Source: Theodoxus fluviatilis
Taxonomy: Eukaryota > Mollusca > Gastropoda > Cycloneritida > Neritidae
Assembly: GCA_034096865.1 (NCBI GenBank)
Contig: JAWQFJ010001862.1
Span: 121,001-185,000, forward strand
Reading direction: 5' to 3'
DNA length: 64,000 nt
Under the pieces are notes generated by a model that saw only the letters and a list, made by a program, of their open reading frames with translations, had not been told where the DNA came from and did not search any database. Shown piece by piece: positions 45,226-57,695 of the stretch. Position 1 is the stretch's first letter; each line of letters begins with the position of its first letter. The translations under genes and the position numbers were made by a program.

Positions 45226-48200
45226 AAGCAAGTTATTCGTTCATGGCAGTCTGCTGAAAATGTATACTTGAGTTTGAAATGGATACATGGTCTTTAGAAA
45301 GAAAGGTTAATTTTTTTTCAATTGTGTCCCCTCAAGTAGCTGCATTCTCCCTTCTGTTGGCGGTTGTTGCCTCAAAATTGGAGGTAGGTATGTCTGGATG
45401 TGGGCTGAAATAGAAAATTTGAGATAACACGTCCATTTGGAACCAGGTTGTTCTTTATATCCAGGAGCGACAATTAGTTGGCCAACATGCAGGTGACAAG
45501 TGTCCAAGGCCTATAAATGAGTAACAAGTTGCAGCATAAAAACAAGCACCATATCAGGCTATTCACTCGTGAAACACTGCTCGGGTGCATGCCCCTTCAT
45601 CAGAAGGCAGCTCCATTTGCATAGGTCTCGAGGGTCTAGCTAGAAATTTTTGCAAAGACGAGAGCAAACAAGTGAGCAGTTTGAAGAGTCTGACTTCGGT
45701 CTGGATGTGCATGGTTTGATTGCAAGTTTATTAGGATGTAATGTTCTCTGGATAATGAGCAATAATTGCCTCTTCTCTACTTTGAATAAAGTAAGCACTA
45801 AGAGTCCGATACTTTCATCCCAAGTTTATTTGGCTATTAAGCACCCATGGAAGAGGCTATCATACGTGAAAATATATCATCAGGTGTTCATCAACATGAC
45901 TCATGGAAAGTACAAAACATCACATGAGTTCAACAAGCTATTAATCTCTTGTACACAACCAACACCATATCTTTCTGCTTGAAGGCACAAAGAAAAGTGC
46001 AAAGCCAGGTATCCCCTAAACAAAGATGCAGTAGCCATAAAGACATCCAAAGTCATGCATGTACAAAGAATAAAACTCCTTACCAAGAACATTTTACAAA
46101 ATGTCTCCTTTCAAAATCAAGGGTGCTTTTAATGAAAAGAATTCATGACGGTCCTGAAGAAACCAGCATACCCAGACAAGGAAATCAATCAAGCCTGTGG
46201 CAATCAAAACTGCATGATTCATGAGTATTCTTGGCAGAAAAAAGATGGTTGTAGCAATTTTAGTTTCCAGTCTCTCCACAGGAGTGATGATTTCTCATGG
46301 AATTGGTCTGGACAAGGTGAACCAATGGTTTGTTCAACAGATGAAGTTAAGTACTGGTGTGGCGATAGGCCAAGCAGGGAGGGTGTGTGCAAAAACCCTG
46401 GGGTTGACATGCAGTCTAGCCTGACTCTGTCTAAAGGCTTGTGGATCCACTCTTTGGCTTGTTTTCTTCAAGGCTTCCTGGTTGACTGACTTCTTGGTAA
46501 ACAACTGTACAGGAATAATTTTTGGTGAGGTTAGTATTTGTGCTTTATTTTTTGCTAATTTGCATATACATTTTTATTAGAGTTGTAGGAAGGAAATGTG
46601 ACTGGGAGAGGATTTATGATCATGGCTGTGCTGGGGAATAAAATTTTATTTTACAAAACTGAAGATGGAGTGAAATAAACTGATATGGAATAAGTTTTCA
46701 GATGTTGCAGATCCACCTGCATCAGCAGTATTTCTTTCTCATGTGCAAGGCTATACAAAGAATGGCCATTGGCATCACTGCCTGCGAGACAGTGTTACAG
46801 GCCAAAGGTGAGACAAATATTACACCAGTAGGTTGTCTCCTGCCAACAGCCCAGTGTAGAAGAGGTACCCTAACATGGAAGACTGTCTGTGGAAATCGCA
46901 TGTTGGACAACACTCCCCACAGGACCCCATCAATCAGGACTGCCCCTCAACTCCGATGGAATACATCAGCAATGGTCGCAACCTTCCAGAGCGACGTACA
47001 GAATTGTCTCACCAGGCAGCTTCGTACCATCTGTGTCGGAGAGTGTGGCATGGACCTTCTGAGAGGTATTCAAGCAGGAAATGTGTGTCGTTCAGCCACA
47101 TTAACCATGTACAGGGAACAATCCATCCTAGTGCATTTCATCAACATGCACCCAACAACTTGCAAGTATTGGAGGAAAATATAGCACTTAGTGGCTTCAT
47201 CACTGACATCAGTGCAAAAACGTGCTTTTTTAGCTCAACTCCATAAACATCCCTTTACTACCAATAAACCAGCACTCTTACTTTCATGCACACAGAGACT
47301 ATGCTGGGCACACATACCCTTTTTAAAACATGAAAAACTTGAGATTCTAGTTTGGGGGTCTAGCATTGTATATGAAATGGTAATGCTATATATACACCTA
47401 CATCTTGCATCAAATACAACATGGCTTGTTAATTCATTTCCAGAACAGCACATCCTGAGTGTAGTTATCGCTGAACATTGTATCTTATAGAACACTCCAG
47501 AACTTTCAAGTGCAACACCATTTCGCTAATCATTATGCCATTAAAGTCTTACATTGGAAAATAACTGATAAAACCAGTGTCACTCACAAACCATCACTAC
47601 ACTTCATGGATTCACTGCACAAAGGCTCACACACGTCACAAGTTGAACACATGGTTTGAGCATTCCGACTTTCAAGTGGGCGGTGTACACAAGTGCAGTG
47701 CTTTATAAGAGCTCTGACGGTCAGATCTTTGCTCTCACTCCCTACAGAACTTCATGCTCGTCACTGCTGCACCTGTGGCAGCGGTGAGGCAAGTAAGGCT
47801 GCAAAAGCTCGATAAAATCATACAAATCAAATGTAGAAAAATAATATGGACAGGTGAAATCAAAATGAGAACAAATGTTCAACAGTTTCACCTGATTGGA
47901 ATGTCAGTTACTAAAGGAAAAATGAAGTAGATTATAACCAAAAGGGGCAGGGGAAAAAAAAGCAGAGCAAAAGGCTGATAAAAGCAAGATGGAACAAAAC
48001 GAGAGAGCAAAGAAAGCTAAAGCAATGTCAAACAGGTGAAAACAATGAAATTTTGAGAGCATGATTTCTTCAAAAGTTTGCACCTCCACAACAACAACTG
48101 CACAGACACTTGCACTCCTCAGGAAGTAGAAAAAGTAAGAAAAGTGGTCCATGCAACCTGGGTGTGGGCGCACATTGCCTCTGAAACAGACAAGTGAGAG

Positions 48201-49319
48201 GGCGGGTACATGAGCAAGACGCAAGCCAAGCGGCGATGGACCATGCAAGAAACTGCAGCACTGCCACAACCCATGTTCTGTTACAGCCTTGCATACCACA
48301 GGCATGCATGCATGCAAATGCATGCGCACACGCGCACACACATGCACACACACTGCCCTCTAGTCCAATCAGCAGCACTCCAATGCCTCGTATCATGCTC
48401 CGCACCATGTACACCAAGTTCATATATTGAGGAAGTATTGCCAAATTATGTTCATCATGCACATCAAACTTGAAACATTTCTGGTGGTTAATCAGCTACA
48501 TCAAACATATGACAGAGGTATTTCATGTAATGGAAAATCATATTCCATGAAACAAAGTTGAAGCAAACATCTCTTTTTCATCAGTGCCATTTTTGTCTAC
48601 AAAAATCAATTTCAAACTAATTGTCTACAAGACTATCTATGGGTTAGAGTAAATACAATATATAAACAGCTTCCCGCCTTCAGCCTAAGTTAAAAATATC
48701 ATATCTACACAGACTATCGCAGTCTAAGCAGTGATATGTACTATATCTTCCTCTACAATCAATGTCCAAGGTACTTAAATGCATTCAAATAATGTCACAA
48801 CCACAGCAATGTAGGAAAGAATAAAAGAAAAAAGTTGCGGAAGCATCATTAAAAAACAAACAATGGAAGAAACCCAAGGCTTCTGATAACAGCAAAGGAC
48901 TCAATATGCTTTGCAAGGTGTTCATGTACAACCCAAGCAAGGATACTTGGAGCTCCGTACTCATCAGAATCACGAACAGCACAGTCGCTGCGACTGCACA
49001 AGGTTGGACCAAGAGAAACAAATGGACAAAAACACTGGCCAACTTATACCACAGAAACACCAACTGCTTACAAGGTGAAACACAACCCTACAGCCCAAGT
49101 CAGGCTGCAATGCCTACTTGTGTGTGGAAATGGCTGGCTTGAAAGACGGTGGCTCGTCCAGACACAGATAAGGGAAAGAACTTGGGTTGGGTCCCCACGC
49201 AGCCCAATGATGGCACAAGTCTGGGCGGGACATTCGGGGAAGGAGAAGGAAGGCTTGGGGGGAGGCAGAAGAGGAGGCAGCAGTGAGATCGGATGAGGCT
49301 AGTGGTTCGGCACAGCACA
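45226..49319. other. No supported gene
   Basis: Several overlapping + strand frames (45650-47250) with plausible splice-like sites but no recognised protein. They are treated as unsupported. AT-rich with a short CA-rich stretch near 48310-48350. Confidence 0.35.
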
Positions 49320-49430
49320 TCATACATGGGGAGGCCTGCGGCTGGCAGTGGTGGTGGTAGCAGCGCTAGTCCGAGTACGAGTCGACCGACTGGAGCGAGG
49401 CATGGTGCCGTAGGTGCTGATTTGCTTTTG
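49320..49430 (-). CDS. Unidentified gene, candidate last exon e2
   Basis: Acceptor CCTTTCCATTTGCAG, phase 0, 36 codons and TGA. Encodes QKQISTYGTMPRSSRSTRTR followed by a Thr/Ala/Arg-rich tail. A GTATGA immediately before the stop could instead act as a donor. Confidence 0.4.
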   Translation of the reverse strand, partial: QKQISTYGTMPRSSRSTRTRTSAATTTTASRRPPHV

Positions 49431-51418
49431 CTGCAAATGGAAAGGGGTAACATCAGCCCAGGGGCAAGCAGCACTGCACAGTACACCTAGACATTGTCAG
49501 TCCTGAGTATTAAGCTTGTATGGAGTACACACCAATGCATGATTGGCTGAGAGGACCCATTCAACCAAAGCTCACAAAGACTATTTCATCTCTAAATTTC
49601 CTCAGGTAGGATGCATTTTCTCTTCCAGTTCACTCATGAAGATGATCCTGGAGGTGTACTTTTAAACTATTCAGTAATTTACCTTGAAAATAAATTTCAT
49701 TGTGAACTACACCCTGCTGAGGAGTAGAATACAACATAAATGTCAGTATGGAATAGTAAATTAGTTTGGAGGTTTTGGTGGAAAAGGTCCTCTTTCAGTG
49801 AAACAGAGTGATACTGAATTTGTTAATATGACAGAGAAACTGAAAATCGTTTTTGTAAGAGCACACTCATGCTTGAGTTAAGAAGATGATCAGTTTGAAA
49901 AGTGATCAAGTTGAGAAATGCAACATCAAAATGAAATACAGAGGAAGATATCTGCACAAGAGTAGACTTTTCAAGGTTAGTTCATTCACCCCGAACTTGA
50001 GAACAAAATATTTCAGTGCAGGTGGGTTAATGACTGTGTCGAAAGAGTACTAAAACACTGGGAGAGGACAAAATGGAGCGACTATCTACACCCCAGCCCA
50101 CCAAGACCACTGCCTGCATGCTCTAGACAACACCATGTAGTCCAAATATTGCTCTTCACCAAAGCTTCTGCTATGGTGAAGCCTGCCTTAGTTTAGTCGA
50201 GGTGACAACACAGATGGAAGCTACAGTCACTCATAAAGGCACAAAACCAACTTGCCCCAACTGCAAATTTGACAAAGCCATTTGAGCAAACCCAGGCCAT
50301 GGTTAAAAAAAAGAAGTGAAACCACCATCAATACTCACATCTCCCCCAACATTCTGTGATCAATATAATTTTTAATGATAGATGGAATCACACAATCAAA
50401 TTCCTTTTTTTCCTTTCTTGGGTTAATACATGATGCCCACATGTATCTGAATGGAAACAATACAAAACCAAGCAAAACAATGAGTCACAATGGGACCTAT
50501 TCAACTACAGAAGTGCTCAATTAGTTTTCTTTGTAAAAAACAATTTAATTGGTGAAGAATCACATGGAACCACATCTTTTCAAGGTCATCCATAATTTCT
50601 GTAGCGACAAACATGTATGTACAGCTCCATACATCATGACATTTTGTTAAGGAAGTTGGTTTGTACTTTGTTTTAGAACTACTGGCATTCCACAAAGATA
50701 CTTCAAAGTGACAATTTGGGAGAAACTATTACCCACTGCTACTCCGACATGTCTACTTTTTACGAGCCTTTCCTTTCTGAAATGGCAACAAAATGACAAT
50801 GCAAATAAAGCAATACAGGATGCAATGTCTAATGAATTTTGAAACATAACTTGGCACAAAGAACAACAGTAATAACTATTTTAAAAAACCCACAAACAAA
50901 CCAACAACAAGACAAAAACAAAGATAAAAACAAAAAAACCCTGATGCAGTGAGATGGGGAATACTCACTAGTTCATATCAACCTGTCTCCAATTTATATG
51001 AAAATGATCAGTACTTAGCAAGCATGCAAATAACTACTGTGCTAGCATGTTCCCAGGAGAAGATAATCTATACTGTGAGAGTCCCCACATTCCATCACTA
51101 AAATCACACCACCTCCATTTTCTTCTGCCATCCTCTACATCTGCAAAACCAGAACTGTGGCATGCCAAAAGTAACGGCATTGAACGGCAACAAAACTGTG
51201 ACGGGAGAGATTACCTTCTTTCCTTTAGTCTGTGTTGGAAAAAGACACCAAGCAGTTTTTCATTTACCAAGAGTGACATGCAAACCAAATCAGGATTGGG
51301 GGAAATCAAAATGTCAGCAAGGCCATGGCATGGCCCTAGCTTAACAACTTAAGCACTGTGAGAATTTTCAACTTTTTTGAAAAGAAAAGAAAAGAAAAGA
51401 AAATTCAGCAGGTAGAGT

Positions 51419-51507
<89 letters not shown>

Positions 51508-54500
51508 CACACACTGCAACAGGCCTACACAGAAAACCAAGCACACAAACTCCAGTGACTGCATGAGTAAAAAGGCTCTGCACCCCAGCAAACACACTGC
51601 TGTCAATTTCATTATGAATTAATCCACTTCAACTGCTGCTAGCAAGCGTCAGCAATGCACCCAATGAAAATACTCAGCCTGACTGTGCATAGCCTACCTC
51701 TCATGCGATAACCTCTCTGGTGTGAGAGAAGGAACCAAAAATCATTGCAGCTATATGCTTTTAGCTTCACACAGCCATTCACATACATTTAGTCACATGA
51801 AAATATTTTATACAAATTGCTGACAAAGTGAATATTCAATGCATATAATTGGCCTACGCTAAAGAGCATAAAACAAGAAACAAAAATCAAATGATGCAAT
51901 GTGGATTTCTTTGCATGAAGGAACTCACATATAATGCATCAAGAGATCCATTGTCACTAAACGCTTATGCATGTTTGAAGAAAAACTAAAAGGTGAACTG
52001 CACAAGCTGTGACTCACTAGCACTACTTGAAATGAGTATGAAAACAATATTTAAAAATCCAAGAATGCAGAAAACACCAACTTGAGGACTTGCTGGCTAG
52101 TGAACCGACCCAAGACAAAAATGGGGAGCAACTCATATTCAAAAGGATAAGAGATACGAGCATTTCCAGGGTATGGGAGCAAGACCAAGGGAATATGGGT
52201 TTTGCAGGGCAAGAGAAATGAGGAAACTACCATCCAAGGGAGACAAATCTGAGCAGGTGCTAAATGGAACAAATGTGTGCATGAAAAGGCAGAGTCTGAT
52301 GATCAACTACTGTCTCTGAAGGGAAACACTAATGTACATTCTTCCAGTTTTCACTCAAAATCCTTCTTGACAATAAGGAGATAAACAGCACTTCCTCTCT
52401 GGGGGTTCAAACTCAGGGTCTAAACATGTCATTCAGGAGCTAAACCCACAGTTCACACGCTGAAGTGACACCTAACAATTCACTTGAAGTGAATTGCAGT
52501 TGATCACTTCAAGGCTACAACAGCTCATCTGCCATTCAGGGGGTGGACTCAGCTAGACACTCAGGGACCAAACTCAAGGGTGGTGGAACTGGGACGACAG
52601 CAGCGTGAGGCTTGATTTCCAAGACAACTCAGGGAGCCAGGCGGGAAAGCACACTGTGGCCCAATCAGAGAACATTGCCTCCAACCTTGTACTGGTCAGT
52701 GACTGCACTGTCATCATCAGCTCTTCCAGCTGCTGCTGCTGCTGCTGGTATTTAGAAAGGAAGAGCGGTAGCGCACGCCGTGGTGCCGGGATTGAGAACC
52801 AGACAGAGTGGAGCCAGCTGAAGTGCGTGGTCTGTCAGGGAGTCGGGAAACTGGACTGGAGGTCTGAGACCTGATCCGCCAGTTGGAGACCAGAGTCTGA
52901 AGATTGGCACTGGAGGTAACGGGAAGAGACCCACGTCGCGTCCAAGAGGAGTAGGGTTGGCGGTGCCGGCTGCTCCGGGAGCTTGTAGAGCTACTGAGGG
53001 AACCTAGTGAGGCTTGCTGCCAACACAAGGGCAGGAGGGAGGGCACAGACATGGTGAGCCAGATATCTCCTCTAATCCACCTCCATCACAGATGGAAGGC
53101 AGGGCATAGAGACACACTGAACACCTAACTCCATCATAGGACATCTGCTTACACTCATGCATCCCAAGTTATTCAGCATGAAATGGCCCTCATGGACCTC
53201 ACAGCTGGGACACTGAGATCTGGATATACAATCCTCAATCATTCTTCACAGATGGATATAGCGGAACACTACTATGTCTGAGATCTTTCAACCACTAAGG
53301 TAGAAAAGTTATCTGATTTCAGGATACATGTATCTGTCACTATGAAATTCAGGAATATCGTGTCAGACATAGAGTATCCTATATTCGAAACAAAAGATCA
53401 GGTGTTGCCGTACCTCTTTAGCAGTGTACTTCTTCTTGGATGGTGCTGGGAGATAGATCACTTCCTCTGATGTCACGACCTCTTCCTCCTCTTCTTCCCT
53501 CACACTTGAAAGACCTGGAAATAACAAAAATGTCCTTTGACACTTTGAACTTTGTATTCCCTGCATTTAATAGAAAACAAAGGAAGTAAATGATCAAACA
53601 AGAGTACAGTATATTTCCAAACAAAATGTGAACACATCAGGTCATTACAAAGAAACACACAAACCTTTGCAAAACAATAACACGAGCCTCAGATGTCTTG
53701 CACAATCTATGCAATTTTCATCTTAATACACAACTTATGATGCTAATCAAGTCCAGAATGATGATTCATAGCAAAGTGATGTGTCCAATAAGCAGACTGA
53801 GATTCTTTATCTCTGTCCACCCGTGTGCATTGCAGGTATGTGAGAATGAATCTATCACAATTATTTCCTTGTCTAAACCTACAAAAAAATCCAGAACATC
53901 TACCAATAAGACAAGTCTTTAAGCCATTTTATTCTACATTAAGTTTCCTTGTTGAAAATCATTTTTACAGGGCCATTTCTATCAGGATATTACATTTATA
54001 AAATATAGTTATTGAAAGCAAATATTTGTAAATGCCTTAACTGTAAACATTTTCTATCTGCACATTTCATATGCACACACCCTGATCATGTCATTAGTTT
54101 GTTAAAAGATTAAATCTGTGACACAATGAACTGCTTCGTTGCCCATTTCCAAGAAGCAAAGCAATCTTGGGACACGTTTTATGTTGCATAGGGATCTCCA
54201 TACTCTCCTCTAGATTTATATAAATCTCACCATAATGGAAAGGTTCATAAAAACAAAATTTCTCCTTTGGTACTGCACATATACACATGCTGATGTCATT
54301 TACATGCATGCCGATGGACATGGAGTAAAAGTGGATGAATTTACTTTGTTTACATCAAACTATCTTTCTACCATTAGTTGGATGATGAATAAAACAAAGT
54401 GAAAAATCATTTCAAACAATTTTCAATGGCAGAAAGAAAAAGCAAAGCAAAACAGCCAGAAAGACAGAGAGGAAAGAGAAGAAACAAAGAGTTTCCAAGG

Positions 54501-57500
54501 TATTTGTTACCAGGAGAAATGAACTCCATCATGATTGTGAAGGAAATTCTACAGAAAAAGCTTTTCAGACACAGCTATCACCGACAAATATCATGTCTTT
54601 TTCTTGCTGGGGAATCTAAAAAAAGAAAAACAGAAAAAGGAAGAAAATACCTATGCTGAGAATAAATAAAATGAAGAAGGTCAAGCCATTTACGTGAAAA
54701 GGGTACTGGCAAAATGATACTGTACTAATGTACAAAAAAAGGAAAATATTGCATAAAAAAAATCAAAATCAGAACAGGCCCACAAATACAATATTTCAAG
54801 TTCATAAATAAGTATTTAAAATCATTATCAGATAATGTGTCAACTTCATCAAATCCTTTCACATCAAAGGAGGACATTTTTGGGGATATACAATTTGTAT
54901 GATGAATTGATATTTTCTACGCATCTATGCAGACATACTGAGCAAAAGTATACATAGATGCTTTTATCAATAAACCAAATAAACTTATTTCACACATTCA
55001 CTTGGATGCATGCATACAGAGGAAGATATTCACATGCAAACATCTTCAAGTCTACTCATGATAATGCAAATGCAGTTATGAAACAGTCTTTACAAATACA
55101 ACAATGAAACAAAAAGAAAGAGAATGGAATATCATAGTTGTCATAGAATATAAAATTTAAAGGATTTTAAACAGATAACTAACTATAAATTAATGATATA
55201 TTTGTTAAAATCCATTGAGGAACAAACCCCTCATCCTTCAAGTGTCACCACCAGCCAACAAGCCATTTTAGATCTATTGAACTGTAAGTGAAGGATCTGA
55301 CAGCAAACACAGCAATGAGAAGTGATGCCTACTTCTCCACACAGAACTAGTTTCAGTCTTTCCCAATCTGGCTGGTGTCTTTTCAGGAAACATCCTTCAC
55401 CAAATATTCTCATTTGCTTGAACAATTACTACAATGCTTTACATGGGATGGGGAAGGGCGTGGGGGTGGGGTACAGGCCTCATTAGGTAAGAATGCTTGT
55501 GAAAGGAGTATGGAAAAGGTTCCAAGGGTTCTTCCTCAGCAGCAGAGTTTTTTAAGGGCCAGTCTTTATGCACAAGAAACGTTGGTGCCATCTATATCCC
55601 ACCTAGGTGGATAAAACTGAAAAACCAGTAATCAAGATCAAGTTTCTCACACTGACTAATCACATACATTATTTGGCTGTGACATCAGATGGAGTGCATG
55701 GATAGGTTCAGGTTTTTGCTGCTGTATCAAAAACAGTTTTCTGATGGATTTAAAGTAAAGAGCATAGAGAAGCTAAAGATGTGTTAAAGATACATCTGTG
55801 CAGCTTAGGGAAAAAAAATGAAGGGAAAATTTTCTTAGAATTCCAAAATAGCCACCACATTTAATTCATTTGCATGCATAGTGTAAATGACAAAGAGATA
55901 AATATCTGCAGAGTTAAAAGAAATGATGCACATTACGCTGAACGGAAGCGTTGCAAATTCCCTGCAAATGCAAGCATCTGACATTTAGCAAGCTCCTATT
56001 CTAAAAAAGCAAGGTAAAGATTTGCAGTCCATGGTGACTTGGGGAGCATGCCTAGGGTGGACAATGGAGTGTGTGAAATGCCAGTCACAAGAAAATGTCC
56101 AAGGCACATGCACACTTGTGTGTGCATCTGATCCCTCCCCCCTCCCCCAATGGAGTTTGTAGTTTCAATCAGTTGTGCACATGGCAACATGATAATAGCA
56201 ACAACAGCAATGGAGATTCAATCACTGAAACGATTAAATGAAAAGTTGAAAAGCAAGGTACGTCAAATCACAATCAAAACAAGTGTCCCTATAACACAAA
56301 CATTAATGCTCAAATTGCTGGTAACACTTCAATTCTTTAGCCTCACTTTTTAGCATGAGGGGGGAGGATGCTTGAACGTCATGGCTGAAATGGGCAAACT
56401 GTTCACCTGGGTTAGTGTGCGACTTCTTTATTCGGGCAGGCTGTGTTCTCCGTGCTATCTCCTCATTATCCTCGCGTAGCCGGTTGTCTGCAGAGGCAAC
56501 AAGGTCCAGCAAAAAGATCACTGCACAGCTATCAGTCATTCAGGATGCATGCCTACATATTGAATAATCCACTTTCACACCCACCCTCATCCCCAAAACC
56601 CCCCAGAAAAGCTTAATCAAATGCCACTAAAATGCCACTGGTAAATTTTAATAAAATTTTCTTTTCATTCAAACCCCAAAATTCAAGTAATCAACAATGT
56701 ACGCAATTGGCATTAACTCATGATTTCTTTTTGTAACTCAGTTACCACAGGGTTACATAGCCTCTGATGCACTGCAGTGTTATGAAGACAACATCCATAT
56801 CTGAGGGGTCCAACCCAAATCCCCTGTGATAGTTCATAAGCATAGGCAGGCTTGTGGAAGGTAAGCTGTACAGAAATGCTGAGTAGTCAGTATCACATCA
56901 TGGTATAAATCCCGAGTGTTGTGCTAGGACGAGTAGTCTCCCTTGGACCTGCCGATATCACTGCCGAGTGCAGTCTTGGGTGCATGTGAGCAAGAAGCTG
57001 ACCTGCAGTGTCAGTCTCTGCAGGGCGTTACACTACAGCTGCAATCTCTGTTAGGCTGAGATATACAGTGTGCATTTCCCCAGGTATTACGTGCAGAGTG
57101 TGACTAGCTAGCCCTGGGCTGCAGATCTGGACAGGTGAGGCTCAAGGTTGAAGCAGGTAAGTTTTGTTAAGGGCTACATTAGTGCACAAAATTTGGCAAG
57201 AAAGACTGGTAGGTCATCTTTATCCTAACCCTCACTGCTGGATGGAACATGTACAGATCATATGTAAAATTGATTCATCATCTTTCCAATTTTAGTAATT
57301 TTTGTTTGTTTTTGTAATACAACTTTTTTTTTTCAACAGACATCAATGTAGCTTCACCAAACAAATGATCAAGTGAAAATTCAAAATCTGAGGCCAATAC
57401 CCCAGAACAGTTCTTGCATTTATCATCAATCATATAGTTAATGTTGCTATGGTTGCAGGGGGTCAGTACAGTATATCAGGGTGAGTCAGACAATGGTCAA

Positions 57501-57695
57501 GCCACATCAGAGGAGAGGGGAAAGACCCAAGGAGAGGAGACAAGCAAGACAATGCCTACCAAGCTCATCCTCGCTCCCCTCCTCTTCCTCTTCCTCGTTT
57601 CTTCTTTGGATAGCCAGACCAGATCCATCTTCTGACATGGAGATGTCGCTGGTACTGTAGCTTCTGCGTAAATGGTCCACTATGTGCCCATGGCC
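49320..57695 (-). CDS. Unidentified acidic, Ser/Arg-rich protein gene (partial)
   Basis: Exons 57695-57560, 56487-56407 and 53514-53414 chain with matching phases (1, 1, then 0) and good GT-AG sites. They read GHGHIVDHLRRSYSTSDISM, EDGSGLAIQRRN, EEEEEEGSEDEL, NRLREDNEEIARRTQPARIK, KSHTNPGLSSVRE, then EEEEE-VVTSEEVIYLPAPS and KKKYTAKE. Two downstream exons both start in phase 0 and end in stops (53016-52717 and 49430-49320), so they may be alternative last exons. No domain is recognised. Low-complexity acidic patches followed by basic Ser-rich tails suggest a disordered regulatory or scaffold protein. The 5' end is not found with confidence; an ATG-led candidate is at 59657 (MRLGRRQEKG, possible donor GGA|GTGAGC). 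Confidence 0.55.
51419..51505 (+). repeat. (GA)n microsatellite
   Basis: About 85 bases of uninterrupted GA. Confidence 0.97.
52717..53016 (-). CDS. Unidentified gene, candidate last exon e1
   Basis: Acceptor with a strong pyrimidine tract (CCTCCCTCCTGCCCTTGTGTTGGCAG). Phase 0 and 99 codons to TGA. Ser/Arg-rich (QASLGSLSSSTSSRSSRHRQ). A CAG-repeat acceptor inside it (at about 52748) would open a different frame with QQQQLEELMMTVQSL, so the true boundary is uncertain. Confidence 0.4.
   Translation of the reverse strand, partial: QASLGSLSSSTSSRSSRHRQPYSSWTRRGSLPVTSSANLQTLVSNWRIRSQTSSPVSRLPDRPRTSAGSTLSGSQSRHHGVRYRSSFLNTSSSSSSWKS
53414..53514 (-). CDS. Unidentified gene, exon d
   Basis: 101 bases. 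Acceptor TGTTATTTCCAG, donor AAAGAG|GTACGG. Encodes LSSVREEEEEEVVTSEEVIY then LPAPSKKKYTAKE. Confidence 0.6.
56407..56487 (-). CDS. Unidentified gene, exon c
   Basis: 81 bases. Acceptor TTGCCTCTGCAG, donor CCCAG|GTGAAC, phase 1 at both ends. DNRLREDNEEIARR looks helical; PARIKKSH is basic. Confidence 0.6.
57560..57695 (-). CDS. Unidentified gene, exon b
   Basis: 45 codons plus one base. Acceptor TTATGTGTGCAG, donor GCTTG|GTAGGC. Contains RRSYSTSDISMSEDG, a run of possible phosphorylation sites, and a Glu-rich stretch. Confidence 0.6.

Noticed and set aside
45650..47250. Possible + strand multi-exon gene (frames such as 46702-47184 and 46875-47246)
   Set aside because: Overlapping open frames with some splice-like sites but no consistent phase chain and no recognised protein family.
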